A stretch of 64,000 bases of DNA, from contig NZ_BPFI01000001.1 in the NCBI RefSeq assembly GCF_019972135.1, forward strand, positions 1,409,106-1,473,105, in the 5' to 3' direction. The number at the start of each line of letters is the position of its first letter. Positions within the stretch are counted from its first letter, which is position 1. The notes below the pieces were generated by a model. It searched no databases. It was not told the origin of the DNA and worked only from the letters and a program-made list of their open reading frames with translations. This stretch comes from Sulfurovum sp. TSL1. GTDB taxonomy: Bacteria; Campylobacterota; Campylobacteria; Campylobacterales; Sulfurovaceae. Positions 47,306 to 54,298 of this stretch are shown one piece after another. The position numbers and the translations under genes were made by a program.

Positions 47306-47975
47306 AGTGATCAGGAAGGTAGGAGATAATGGCTAAAATGAGCAGTATCATTGCACTGCTGTAACCCCATATCCATTTTGGATCTTTCGAAAGTACAAAA
47401 CCGCCTATAAAACCGATTATAAGCCCCCCGATATGTGCACTGACATCAATGGAGGGGATAGAAAATCCTATGACAAGGTTGATCGCAATGATGATACTAA
47501 AGTCTTTCATGAATGCTTTCGTATGTGAAGCGATCTTTTCTCTATGTGCCAGGAAAAATCCTGCCAATGCACCAAAAACGCCAAAGATCGCACCCGATGC
47601 CCCTACCCCCACAGAGACAGGATGTATATACAAAGAGACAAGTCCCCCGATAATCCCGGAAAAGAAGTAAATGCTTAGGTAAGATTTTGTATCAAAGTAC
47701 ATCTCTGCCCCACGTCCTACGATATAAAGAGAGAACATATTCATCAGAAGATGGGTCATACCGCCATGCAGGAACATAGCGGTCAGTAGCCTCCACCATT
47801 CACCTTTAAGCACAGTCAGTGGACCGAACAATGCACCTATATCCACGAGGACCTGCATATCCATGTCACTGAGACTTTGGCTCATCAATGCAGAGAAAAG
47901 ATAGACCACACTGCTGGATGCTATCAGTATATAGGTAAGTGTATAACGTTGGATGTCAGCCTTCATAGATCGCAT
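47286..47975 (-). CDS. Rhomboid family intramembrane serine protease
   Basis: A 229-residue membrane protein with about six hydrophobic spans. The catalytic serine is in G-V-G-A-S-G-A-I-F-G (Ser127) and the histidine in S-A-H-I-G-G-L (His181); the early W-W-R-L-L-T-A-M-F-L-H-G-G and H-L-L-M-N-M motifs are standard. It cleaves membrane proteins near their ends. Its start overlaps the preceding gene by 20 bp; M4 is an alternative start. Confidence 0.93.
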   Translation of the reverse strand: MRSMKADIQRYTLTYILIASSSVVYLFSALMSQSLSDMDMQVLVDIGALFGPLTVLKGEWWRLLTAMFLHGGMTHLLMNMFSLYIVGRGAEMYFDTKSYLSIYFFSGIIGGLVSLYIHPVSVGVGASGAIFGVFGALAGFFLAHREKIASHTKAFMKDFSIIIAINLVIGFSIPSIDVSAHIGGLIIGFIGGFVLSKDPKWIWGYSSAMILLILAIISYLPDHYAQILS

Positions 47976-48342
47976 CTGCGAAAATCACACCATCCACACC
48001 ACCCCGGGCTATTTTACTGATCTCTTTCTCGCTATGGATGAGGACTAAGATGCGAGAATCAAAAAGATACTCATTCGCGATAGGCTGGATCATCAATGCA
48101 TGATCTTCCTCACAGATGATATATTTTGCTCCTAAGGCATTTGCAAAGAGTGCATCCTCCAAATTATTTGCTACGATGGCAAAAGGTATATTGTTCTCCT
48201 GACAATGCACAGCATAGGCATGAGAGTCCACTAAAGGTTCAAGTAAAATGATATCATCAGTCTGACTTTTCTCAATACATTCAAGAGAAAAAACTTTAAA
48301 AAACCGATTACTTTTTATCCATGGGTGTCCAATTATGATCAT
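47956..48342 (-). CDS. Conserved-looking protein of unknown function
   Basis: A 128-residue alpha/beta protein with alternating hydrophobic strands (M-I-I-I-G-H-P-W-I, D-I-I-L-L-E, I-P-F-A-I-V-A-N, A-K-Y-I-I-C-E, I-L-V-L-I-H) that suggest a small Rossmann-like or receiver-like fold without obvious catalytic residues. The start is ATG 48342 with AAAAGGAA upstream; the longer frame to 48372 overlaps the previous gene. It is coupled to the rhomboid gene by overlap. Confidence 0.7.
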   Translation of the reverse strand: MIIIGHPWIKSNRFFKVFSLECIEKSQTDDIILLEPLVDSHAYAVHCQENNIPFAIVANNLEDALFANALGAKYIICEEDHALMIQPIANEYLFDSRILVLIHSEKEISKIARGGVDGVIFADAIYEG

Positions 48343-48359
48343 ATTTATTCCTTTTAGTT

Positions 48360-48572
48360 TTATGGTGTACATTCTGTAGAACAGTAATACTTACCGCCTA
48401 CAATGATACTCTCTTTCACAGTCACATAGGTATGACAGGTTGCACATTCCACAAGTGTATCATCATCCAACTTTTTTTCATGTGGGCTTTTCCCGAATGT
48501 CGGAAGCTTTCCGCCAAAAAACTTATAAATAAGCACGGCGGCAATAACAAAAATAAGTAATTTTAAGATCAT
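48360..48572 (-). CDS. Small membrane-anchored zinc-ribbon-like protein
   Basis: A 70-residue protein with one N-terminal membrane helix (about residues 3-20) and a C-terminal C-A-T-C-H-T-Y-V...Y-Y-C-S-T-E-C, giving two Cys pairs (C-x2-C and C-x3-C) that probably bind zinc. This layout matches the PP0621-like small proteins found in many proteobacteria. It overlaps rsmG by 4 bp. Confidence 0.7.
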   Translation of the reverse strand: MILKLLIFVIAAVLIYKFFGGKLPTFGKSPHEKKLDDDTLVECATCHTYVTVKESIIVGGKYYCSTECTP

Positions 48573-49159
48573 TCTTCATTCTTTATATAGAGGTAATTTC
48601 GTTGATTTTTTTGTACTATATCATATCTTAGCTGATGTTGCACATCTTCTATCTCGTCAAATACCCGAGATCCTTTGTAAAAAAGATATTCGGTATGGGA
48701 ATCACTTATGTTTTCGGTCAATTCCAAAAGCAGTTTTGTGTTGGTGACGGCACGTGAACTGATCATATCGAACGCTTCATGCTCTACTGTTTCAACGCGT
48801 TTAGCTTCTACCGTGACATTGGAAAGTCCCAAATCTATGGCTGCATACTTTAAAAAAGAGACACGTTTTTTCAGCGGCTCAGCCAACACTACTGTAGTAT
48901 CTGGTAATGCAATGCCAAGTACCAACCCGGGAAAACCTGCTCCTGTCCCTACATCCAAGAGTGTTTTGGGTTTTTTTATAAATGTCAAAGGATACAGTGA
49001 ATCGACGATATTGACATAGATCGCATCGATCGTTTTGGCTCCCGTAAGATTATGGATCTGGTTCCATTCATGCAAAAGTGAAGCGAAACGCTCCAACTTG
49101 ATGATGATATCACTTGATAAAATGATCCCCTCTGCATCTAAATATTGTGATAGGTTCAA
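48569..49159 (-). CDS. rsmG: 16S rRNA (guanine527-N7)-methyltransferase
   Basis: SAM-dependent methyltransferase of 196 residues acting on G527 of 16S rRNA. Motif I reads [13 protein letters not shown] and the H-N-L-T-G-A-K region precedes it, as in GidB/RsmG. It overlaps the PqqD-like gene by 4 bp upstream and the small zinc protein by 4 bp downstream. Confidence 0.95.
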   Translation of the reverse strand: MNLSQYLDAEGIILSSDIIIKLERFASLLHEWNQIHNLTGAKTIDAIYVNIVDSLYPLTFIKKPKTLLDVGTGAGFPGLVLGIALPDTTVVLAEPLKKRVSFLKYAAIDLGLSNVTVEAKRVETVEHEAFDMISSRAVTNTKLLLELTENISDSHTEYLFYKGSRVFDEIEDVQHQLRYDIVQKNQRNYLYIKNEE

Positions 49160-49434
49160 TACTTTTCCACCTTCACCAACCCACTCTTGAGTAATTTATC
49201 TACAAACTCAGAAAGATCTTTCTCTAACACTTCTTCTTCCACATCATACTGTTCCAACAGTGTTTTAAAAACCTCTTTCAATGTTTCTTTCTCCTGCATT
49301 GCCTGCCAGATAGCTGTACCTACTTCATCCAGTCCAAAGTAGTTCTCACTTTCCATATCAAGCAGTACCATCTCACCATCTACTTCCTGGGCAAATACTG
49401 TATCTGAAAATGTGATTTTTTGATCAAGATCCAT
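49156..49434 (-). CDS. PqqD-like protein (RiPP recognition element fold)
   Basis: A 92-residue protein with the PqqD pattern: an early beta region, [21 protein letters not shown] (residues about 26-46) and a helical C-terminal half. In RiPP systems this winged-helix fold binds leader peptides. An HprK-like gene, the usual partner in many genomes, is at 52634-53545. I use the second ATG, with GAGGA about 10 bases upstream. It heads the rsmG operon and has its own promoter. Confidence 0.85.
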   Translation of the reverse strand: MDLDQKITFSDTVFAQEVDGEMVLLDMESENYFGLDEVGTAIWQAMQEKETLKEVFKTLLEQYDVEEEVLEKDLSEFVDKLLKSGLVKVEKY

Positions 49435-49467
49435 ATTGTTTCTTTTCCTCATTGACTTTGTTGCAAA

Positions 49468-49473
49468 ATTATA
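49468..49473 (-). promoter_or_regulatory. Extended -10 promoter of the PqqD-rsmG operon
   Basis: TG-A-TATAAT on the minus strand, about 34 bases before the PqqD-like start codon. It separates this operon from the secreted-protein cassette upstream. Confidence 0.6.
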
Positions 49474-49540
49474 TCATGATATTCAATAATACGCTAATGG
49501 TAAAACTAGTTTGATTGTATGTATACTATTTAAAGGAGAA

Positions 49541-49564
49541 GCACACCGATAACATCCGGTGTGC
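49541..49564 (-). terminator. Terminator of the secreted-protein cassette
   Basis: GCACACCG pairs with CGGTGTGC (8 perfect pairs, 8-base loop) 16 bases after the lipoprotein stop on the minus strand, followed by TTCTCCTTT. It probably ends the riboswitch-controlled transcript. Confidence 0.6.
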
Positions 49565-49579
49565 ATATGGTAATTAAAT

Positions 49580-50455
49580 CTATTGTCCCATAGGTCTAGG
49601 CAATATTGTGAGATCGACCTGAGTGTCCATTTCTGAGGCATACTGTTTGAACGATGCACCTTTGTAAAGCGCACTCGATTTAGCTGATCTCTCCTGTACC
49701 TTTTCCGGTACTTTTTCAGTGTCCAGAACCCATCTGAAGGTTCGTGCCGTTTGACCATTCATGTTGAAGGTATAGCTTTGGAGTTTACCCTCTGCATAGG
49801 CAGAGACCAAAACCTCATTGCTTTCAGCATCCACCAATTGCATTCTTCCCATCAAATCCTCATCTGTCTGAGGTGTCTGATCAAAACGTGTTCTTCCCGT
49901 TGCATCTGTATGTGAAGTGACTGTATAAGCATTCCAACGTAGCGTCACTGTACGCTCAGGATTTGAGTTGACTGTAAAAGTCCATTCATCATACTTCAGC
50001 TCTGGATTGTGAAAATCTGTGACATAGTTCTTACCCTCTTGTGAAAAATTCACAGAGAGAAAAGGGAGAAGCTCTCCTTCACCATTTTTTACAAATGGTC
50101 GAGGCATCGACTTAAGATCATAGGCATCAACTTCGTTGCTTGCAACTTCCAATTGTCCAAACCTGTCATTGTCAAAGAGAAGTTTGCTTTCAGGATCTTC
50201 AGCAACGATCTGTACTGACCACTGTGCTGTCAACTGATCAGGCGTGGATGTATCCCCACCATCGCCACTTTCTGAAGTATCCATACTATCTGACGTATCA
50301 GTATTGGAAGGAGTATCCATGCTAGATGGAGGAGTATCCGTACTAGGGTTATAATTCCCGTCATCCGTAGATATTGATCCACCACCACAGCCAAGTAGAA
50401 GTAAGCTTGCTGCCATTACTGCTAAGATATTATATTTTTTCATAAAATTCATCAT
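49580..50455 (-). CDS. Lipoprotein with Asp/Ser/Thr-rich linker, unknown function
   Basis: About 291 residues. A signal peptide ends in a lipobox (L-L-L-L-G-C-G-G-G) and is followed by a stretch of about 50 residues of Asp, Ser, Thr, Pro and Gly, a typical flexible spacer for surface lipoproteins. The rest is a beta-rich domain with an aromatic W-T-F-T-V-N-S and R-W-N-A-Y-T pattern and no recognised family. The start is ATG 50455 with GGGAG 6 bases upstream; other in-frame starts lie at 50458, 50452 and 50443. It is the last gene of the cassette. Confidence 0.75.
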   Translation of the reverse strand: MMNFMKKYNILAVMAASLLLLGCGGGSISTDDGNYNPSTDTPPSSMDTPSNTDTSDSMDTSESGDGGDTSTPDQLTAQWSVQIVAEDPESKLLFDNDRFGQLEVASNEVDAYDLKSMPRPFVKNGEGELLPFLSVNFSQEGKNYVTDFHNPELKYDEWTFTVNSNPERTVTLRWNAYTVTSHTDATGRTRFDQTPQTDEDLMGRMQLVDAESNEVLVSAYAEGKLQSYTFNMNGQTARTFRWVLDTEKVPEKVQERSAKSSALYKGASFKQYASEMDTQVDLTILPRPMGQ

Positions 50456-50465
50456 CACCTACTCC

Positions 50466-51920
50466 CTAATTTGCTTTGCCGTTAGGTACAATCAAATTTA
50501 TCTCTTTCCCAATACTATTGGTACAATTCATCTCAACCCAGAATCCATCAAAATAGTCAATTGAATGAGGCAATAAGCTGGTGTCAGTTCCTATTATGTC
50601 GTATCCATTGTTACCAACATTGTATATCCAAATCTGGTTGCTCATTATATTGTTCTTAAACGCATCATCCGGATGCATTACCGTTATTACTCCAGTGTCC
50701 AGATCCTTCACTTCAACTCTGTAATCCCCCCAGTATGTCTTGGTAGAACTAACGGATCCGACAAGATTATAGAGATATGCATTCGTATCACCTTCAGTAC
50801 AACTCTGTAGCGCATAGCGATAGCAACCTTTCTTTGTTGTAGTACATCCATCCTTTGTCTTCATCTTATGATCCCAGACTACCGGGTTCAATCCAAGCAC
50901 CTTTAATTCAGTATCTTTTATTGTTCCTAGTAAGTATCCACGGTTTTTCTCTAATTTCACACCCGGATTAAGTTTGGTATAATAACGTTCATGCGTTGAC
51001 GCATTATAATCACGTTGATAGACTATCCACTCTCTACCATATGTAGAAGTGTTCAAATCATCTCCAAAAAAATCAGCTACTGTAACTGGGTTAGTTGCAC
51101 TGATTTCTGCTGGTGCTTTAACCATATGCCAACCTACTGTCATATTAGGACCAGCTGTCATATTAGGACCCACTTCAAGGAATCCAGAAAAGTCAGTAAA
51201 GATCAAATACTCTAAATCAACATTGATGTTCGTACTCATATCTAAAACAAGTGATTCAGCAGAAATAGCACCCCATAGATCTATTTTTAAATTATTCACT
51301 GCATACTTAGAATAGAGATACCCACTCATACATGCACCATTGATAAACGGATCAATATCTTCTATATACATAGCAAATTTATCCGGATTTAGATAAGGAA
51401 TGCCTGCTTCACAGTTGTTCTCACCATTCGTGAGGTCAACTTCCGATTTTACCATAAGCGTAACCGAACCGTTGGTATCTGCCGGTACCACCTGACCATT
51501 CACTATATACGTATCGATCTTGTAAAGACCGGGATTCATGATCAGTTTACCAGGTTTACTTCCGGAAGCATTTCCCGCTCCATCAACCACAATGCGTTTA
51601 TAAACACCAGGGTCAATAGTTTGTACATTATCCTTTTGGACACGGATATTTGGAGCACGTTTAAAGTCTGTTGCCAAAAAATCTGCATCGATCATAGCAT
51701 ATGGCGCCAAAACTCTAGATGTCAGTGCTGTTATCGTACTACATGGAGTGGCTACACCGTCTTCTATACAGTTGGCACTATCCAAAATATTATCGACACT
51801 CAAGTCAATATTTACATTAATACCGCTTGGAAATATTTCTGTTGCTTTAACAGCAAAAGCTGATGTCGAAAACACACCCATTATACCCAACAGTATAATT
51901 ATTTTACTACCTCTGATCAA
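50466..51920 (-). CDS. Exported 484-residue protein, unknown function
   Basis: A signal peptide (M-I-R-G-S-K-I-I-I-L-L-G-I-M-G-V-F...A-F-A) precedes a long beta-rich mature protein with several cysteine pairs and Asn/Asp-rich segments; no family is recognised. A short repeat G-P-N-M-T-A / G-P-N-M-T-V lies near residue 255. It starts with TTG at 51920, which overlaps the TGA stop of a 13-codon mini-ORF as TTGA and lacks a well-spaced Shine-Dalgarno sequence of its own, so translation is probably coupled. The lipoprotein gene follows closely. It could be a surface or secreted adhesin-like protein. Confidence 0.75.
   Translation of the reverse strand: MIRGSKIIILLGIMGVFSTSAFAVKATEIFPSGINVNIDLSVDNILDSANCIEDGVATPCSTITALTSRVLAPYAMIDADFLATDFKRAPNIRVQKDNVQTIDPGVYKRIVVDGAGNASGSKPGKLIMNPGLYKIDTYIVNGQVVPADTNGSVTLMVKSEVDLTNGENNCEAGIPYLNPDKFAMYIEDIDPFINGACMSGYLYSKYAVNNLKIDLWGAISAESLVLDMSTNINVDLEYLIFTDFSGFLEVGPNMTAGPNMTVGWHMVKAPAEISATNPVTVADFFGDDLNTSTYGREWIVYQRDYNASTHERYYTKLNPGVKLEKNRGYLLGTIKDTELKVLGLNPVVWDHKMKTKDGCTTTKKGCYRYALQSCTEGDTNAYLYNLVGSVSSTKTYWGDYRVEVKDLDTGVITVMHPDDAFKNNIMSNQIWIYNVGNNGYDIIGTDTSLLPHSIDYFDGFWVEMNCTNSIGKEINLIVPNGKAN
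51135..51170 (-). repeat. 18-bp tandem repeat inside the exported protein gene
   Basis: Two near-perfect 18-bp units (core GTCATATTAGGACC on the plus strand) encode G-P-N-M-T-A and G-P-N-M-T-V side by side. The unit keeps the frame, so copy changes would lengthen or shorten the protein by six residues. Confidence 0.6.
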
Positions 51921-51958
51921 ACTCTAAGAACGTTGCTGATTTTATTAATTCTAATCAA
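51917..51958 (-). CDS. Coupled mini-ORF 3 (13 codons)
   Basis: TTG at 51958 opens M-I-R-I-N-K-I-S-N-V-L-R-V, a near copy of mini-ORF 2, and stops at TGA 51917-51919, overlapping the TTG start of the exported protein at 51920. The exported protein begins M-I-R-G-S-K, clearly the same ancestral sequence. Confidence 0.35.
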   Translation of the reverse strand: MIRINKISNVLRV

Positions 51959-51996
51959 ACTCTTAGAACGTTGCTGACTTTATTATATCTGATCAA
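51955..51996 (-). CDS. Coupled mini-ORF 2 (13 codons)
   Basis: TTG at 51996 opens M-I-R-Y-N-K-V-S-N-V-L-R-V and stops at TGA 51955-51957, which overlaps the TTG of the next mini-ORF. Its start overlaps the stop of mini-ORF 1 in the same TTGA way. Translation is plausible only by coupling; the peptide itself has no recognised function. Confidence 0.35.
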   Translation of the reverse strand: MIRYNKVSNVLRV

Positions 51997-52025
51997 ACTC
52001 GTCTAACGTTGCTGATTCTCATCAT
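51993..52025 (-). CDS. Coupled mini-ORF 1 (10 codons), first link of the chain
   Basis: ATG at 52025 (or 52022) encodes M-M-R-I-S-N-V-R-R-V and stops at TGA 51993-51995. A strong GGGAG lies 3 bases before the first ATG and 6 before the second, the only good ribosome-binding site between the 64-residue peptide gene and the exported protein. It may be the entry point for ribosomes that translate the exported protein by reinitiation. Confidence 0.4.
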   Translation of the reverse strand: MMRISNVRRV

Positions 52026-52069
52026 ACTCTCCCTTCAATGTATTTTAATTTTTTACAAACCTTTACCCT

Positions 52070-52264
52070 CTAACCAAAGTTCTGTGGTTCATTTATAGGG
52101 CAGTCAAAAGGATCAGTAGCACAACTAGCAGCTGCAATTGTTGGCTTTGCCAAAGAACCCAACACTATCAATGCCGGTGCTTTGTAGAGCGCCCTTTTTA
52201 AAAATGTCCGTCTCTCTTTTTTTAATTCTTTGTCTGTAACTTTGTTAGCTTTTTCTAATTTCAC
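52070..52264 (-). CDS. Small peptide with Tat-like signal, first gene after the riboswitch
   Basis: A 64-residue protein: a charged N-terminus (residues 1-18), the twin-arginine motif E-R-R-T-F-L-K-R-A, a hydrophobic stretch A-P-A-L-I-V-L-G-S-L-A and a probable A-x-A site near T-I-A-A-A-S. The mature end would be about 18 residues with two cysteines (C-A-T-D-P-F-D-C). The start is GTG 52264 with AGGG 6 bases before it. It could be a Tat-exported peptide or a RiPP-like precursor, given nearby PqqD- and HprK-like genes, but neither is shown. Confidence 0.7.
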   Translation of the reverse strand: MKLEKANKVTDKELKKERRTFLKRALYKAPALIVLGSLAKPTIAAASCATDPFDCPINEPQNFG

Positions 52265-52340
52265 TCTTTTCCCTATATTCTATATTGTAGTAAGTAAATC
52301 TTATTCACTTACAAGCCTTCTAAAGCCATTTTCTAAGCGT

Positions 52341-52382
52341 AATTAAAAATAAAAAAATATATTAAATCACTCTTAATATATT
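52341..52382 (-). terminator. AT-rich intrinsic terminator, likely riboswitch expression platform
   Basis: On the minus strand a perfect 10-bp stem (AATATATTAA / TTAATATATT, loop GAGTGAT, at 52356-52382) is followed directly by TTTTTATTTTT. It lies between the c-di-GMP-I-like aptamer and the 64-residue peptide gene, the usual place for a transcription-control platform. The stem has no G-C pair, so its strength is uncertain. Confidence 0.6.
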
Positions 52383-52420
52383 TTATATTTATACATATTT
52401 TAATAAGTAAAAATTCATTG

Positions 52421-52516
52421 GGCAACCTGGCGATCTTCTCATTTGCTATAAAGTTATAGCATCAAAGACCCATGGCTTTCTGACCCCGCCTCACGACAGG
52501 TGTAGCATTATCAATT
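52421..52516 (-). ncRNA. c-di-GMP-I (GEMM) riboswitch aptamer candidate
   Basis: Reading 5'-3' on the minus strand: TGATAATGCTACACC, a stem CCTGTC-GTGA-GGCGGG capped by a GNRA tetraloop (P2), GTCAGAAAGCC matching the GACGCAAAGCC core, GGGTCTT pairing with AAGATC (P3) around an inner hairpin GCTATA-ACTT-TATAGC, and the 3' core GATCGCCAGGTTGCC matching GATAGCCGGGTTGCC of the family. The 5' core is GCTACACC where GGCAAACC is usual, so ligand choice is not certain. The RNA lies 156 bases before a small secreted-peptide gene. Confidence 0.8.
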
Positions 52517-52577
52517 AGTAGTCTAACCAAAAGAAATTAAATATAAACTTAAATTTCATTCACACCAATACACCAAA

Positions 52578-52608
52578 ATTATACGCAAATTTGTCAAATA
52601 AATGTCAA
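52578..52608 (-). promoter_or_regulatory. Promoter of the riboswitch transcript
   Basis: On the minus strand TATAAT (52578-52583) has TTGACA at 52603-52608 (19-base spacer) and a second TTGACA at 52592-52597. It lies just after the HprK-like stop and about 60 bases before the aptamer, so the cassette need not depend on read-through. Confidence 0.6.
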
Positions 52609-52633
52609 ATTTATGTTATATCTCTTTTATAGA

Positions 52634-53545
52634 TTAACTATTTTCTGTGACTTCATTGTATGATACTATTGTTTCATACACTTCATCCAGCCTCTTGAGG
52701 TCCCAGGGTATGCTGACCTGATACACGGGTATATGTTTTGACATCTGTGTAAAGAAATCAAAGCGTTCCTTTTTCATAAAAGAAAAATCGATAAAAGTGC
52801 TATAGTGAAACGCTTTGAACTTCTCTATGCCTTTGAGTTCATTGATCTCCACTATTGCATCGGGTTCACATTTTTTCAACAGATACACTGCATGAAGCGG
52901 TTTCGGTTCTGTTGCAAAGTTTTTTACCGGGTAGCCCAGTGCCTCTAACTCTCTGTAAGGTCTATGAAAAGGGTAAGAAGCGATAGCATAGTATCTATCA
53001 CCACGTTTATTGATAGCCATGGAGTCATCTGAGAGCATCGTATGCCCTTTTTGTATGAAGTAGTCTGTCAATGTAGACTTTCCTCCAAAAGAGAAAGCCG
53101 AAAAAAGTACAGGTTTTCCTTTGATCTCAACAGCCCCGACATGCAAGATACGATACTTTCTTTCAAGTTCCAACACCAGTGGGAAAAAAGTGTGATAGAT
53201 CCAAAAACGAAGTCGTTCGGGTGTGTAGTTCTTACCTTTTCTGTAGATGATCTTTTTGTCTGATCCCTCCCAGATAAGCGCCACTACCTCTTTGATCTCC
53301 AATGCCCAGGTGAACTCTCCATCAGCTTTTCCAAAAGGATGCATACTATGGTATCGTGCTTTCTGTCCTGACATATCAACCCAATCAGTCTTAAGGGGGA
53401 AGTCATCCAATAGTGAAGGTTTAGAAGATGCTATGACCTGTATCGTTGGATTTTCAGGATACAGTGAAGGATCAGAAGGAAAAGAGAGAAACTCTTTTTG
53501 TAACACAGGCTCACTCTTAAAATCAAAACGGTGACCAAAGACCAT
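52634..53545 (-). CDS. HprK-like serine kinase family protein
   Basis: A 303-residue protein whose C-terminal half resembles HPr kinase: I-L-H-V-G-A-V-E-I then a P-loop F-S-F-G-G-K-S-T-L (about 151-159) and L-S-D-D-S-M-A-I (Asp173-Asp174). Its N-terminal half is not the normal HprK domain. HprK-like proteins occur next to PqqD-like proteins in several RiPP and related systems, including lasso-peptide loci. The start has AAGGA 5 bases upstream. It is separated from ribA by a hairpin. Its substrate is unknown. Confidence 0.78.
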   Translation of the reverse strand: MVFGHRFDFKSEPVLQKEFLSFPSDPSLYPENPTIQVIASSKPSLLDDFPLKTDWVDMSGQKARYHSMHPFGKADGEFTWALEIKEVVALIWEGSDKKIIYRKGKNYTPERLRFWIYHTFFPLVLELERKYRILHVGAVEIKGKPVLFSAFSFGGKSTLTDYFIQKGHTMLSDDSMAINKRGDRYYAIASYPFHRPYRELEALGYPVKNFATEPKPLHAVYLLKKCEPDAIVEINELKGIEKFKAFHYSTFIDFSFMKKERFDFFTQMSKHIPVYQVSIPWDLKRLDEVYETIVSYNEVTENS

Positions 53546-53566
53546 CTCTTTCCTTTTTCGGGTGAT

Positions 53567-53590
53567 GATAACAATTTTCTGATTGTTATC
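53567..53590 (-). terminator. Hairpin between ribA and the HprK-like gene
   Basis: GATAACAAT / ATTGTTATC, 9 perfect pairs with a 6-base loop, lies 35 bases after the ribA stop and 21 bases before the HprK-like start. No T-run follows, so termination may be weak. Confidence 0.4.
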
Positions 53591-53625
53591 TTGTGCCAGA
53601 AGAGCCTATCGAAGAACAGGCTGGA

Positions 53626-54207
53626 TTAAAGCAGATGCCCCATCTGGTCTTTCTTGACTTGAAGATAGCCTTCATTATATGGGTTTGGAGTGATCTGGAT
53701 TGGTAGACGTTCTACGATCTTAATGTCACCCAAGCTCTCTATCTTTTTAGGGTTATTGGTAAGCAGTTTCAGCTTTTTAATGCCAAAATGGTTTAAGATA
53801 AACTCAACCACTTCATAGGTACGTTCATCCGCTCTAAAACCAAGCTGATGGTTTGCCTCTATAGTGTTAAATCCTGCATCTTGAAGTGCATAGGCATTCA
53901 CTTTATTGAGCAGCCCTATGTTGCGTCCTTCTTGACGATGGTAAATGATCATCCCACCCTCTTTTGCAATGAGTTCCAGTGCATATTGAAGTTGTTCTCC
54001 ACAATCACACTTCACTGAACCAAGTGCATCACCGGTCAGACATTCAGAATGCACTCGTACGATCGGTTCGTCCGATAAGTTATCTGTGAAAATGGCCAAA
54101 TGCTCTTTACCTTCACCATTTTTTGTTATTTCTTTAAAGGCCTGTATCTTAAACGTGCCATATTTGGTTGGTAACGTAGCGATTTGTGATATATCTATAG
54201 TAATCAT
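53626..54207 (-). CDS. ribA: GTP cyclohydrolase II
   Basis: First step of riboflavin synthesis; 193 residues. The zinc site is in V-H-S-E-C-L-T-G-D...C-D-C-G-E-Q-L, and the Y-H-R-Q-E-G-R-N-I-G-L-L-N-K motif and the L-L-T-N-N-P-K-K motif complete the family. The start is ATG 54207 (M-I-T-I-D-I-S); the longer frame to 54384 runs into hemB and is not used. It is divergent from hemB. Confidence 0.94.
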   Translation of the reverse strand: MITIDISQIATLPTKYGTFKIQAFKEITKNGEGKEHLAIFTDNLSDEPIVRVHSECLTGDALGSVKCDCGEQLQYALELIAKEGGMIIYHRQEGRNIGLLNKVNAYALQDAGFNTIEANHQLGFRADERTYEVVEFILNHFGIKKLKLLTNNPKKIESLGDIKIVERLPIQITPNPYNEGYLQVKKDQMGHLL

Positions 54208-54262
54208 GATGAGATTATACTTTAAGAATGAACAATTAATAATTAATAATTCATAATTAGTG

Positions 54263-54268
54263 TAAAAT
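54263..54268 (+). promoter_or_regulatory. Promoter of hemB
   Basis: TAAAAT with TG just before it at 54261-54262, 31 bases before the hemB ATG, in a 91-bp divergent gap rich in AATTAATAA-type repeats. An AAGG ribosome-binding site follows. Confidence 0.5.
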
Positions 54269-54298
54269 ACTTCAAAAGATATCGTAAGGTTAATAAAT

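Larger units (their letters stand above)
51912..52025 (-). repeat. Three tandem 38-bp repeats upstream of the exported protein
   Basis: Copies at 51912-51949, 51950-51987 and 51988-52025 share the plus-strand cores ATCAAACTC and AACGTTGCTGA. Similarity continues into the first codons of the exported protein. On the minus strand each unit holds a tiny ORF that starts in TTGAT(C/T) or, for the first, ATG, and stops in the next unit's TTGA. Confidence 0.85.

Noticed and set aside
49483-49758. A 91-codon ORF at the end of the lipoprotein gene
   Set aside because: It is an out-of-frame shadow of the lipoprotein coding sequence and crosses its terminator hairpin.
51201-51920. Lasso-peptide or PEP-CTERM system assignment for the cassette
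   Set aside because: No asparagine-synthetase-like or transglutaminase-like lasso enzymes and no C-terminal PEP sorting signal were found, so only the HprK-like and PqqD-like link remains.
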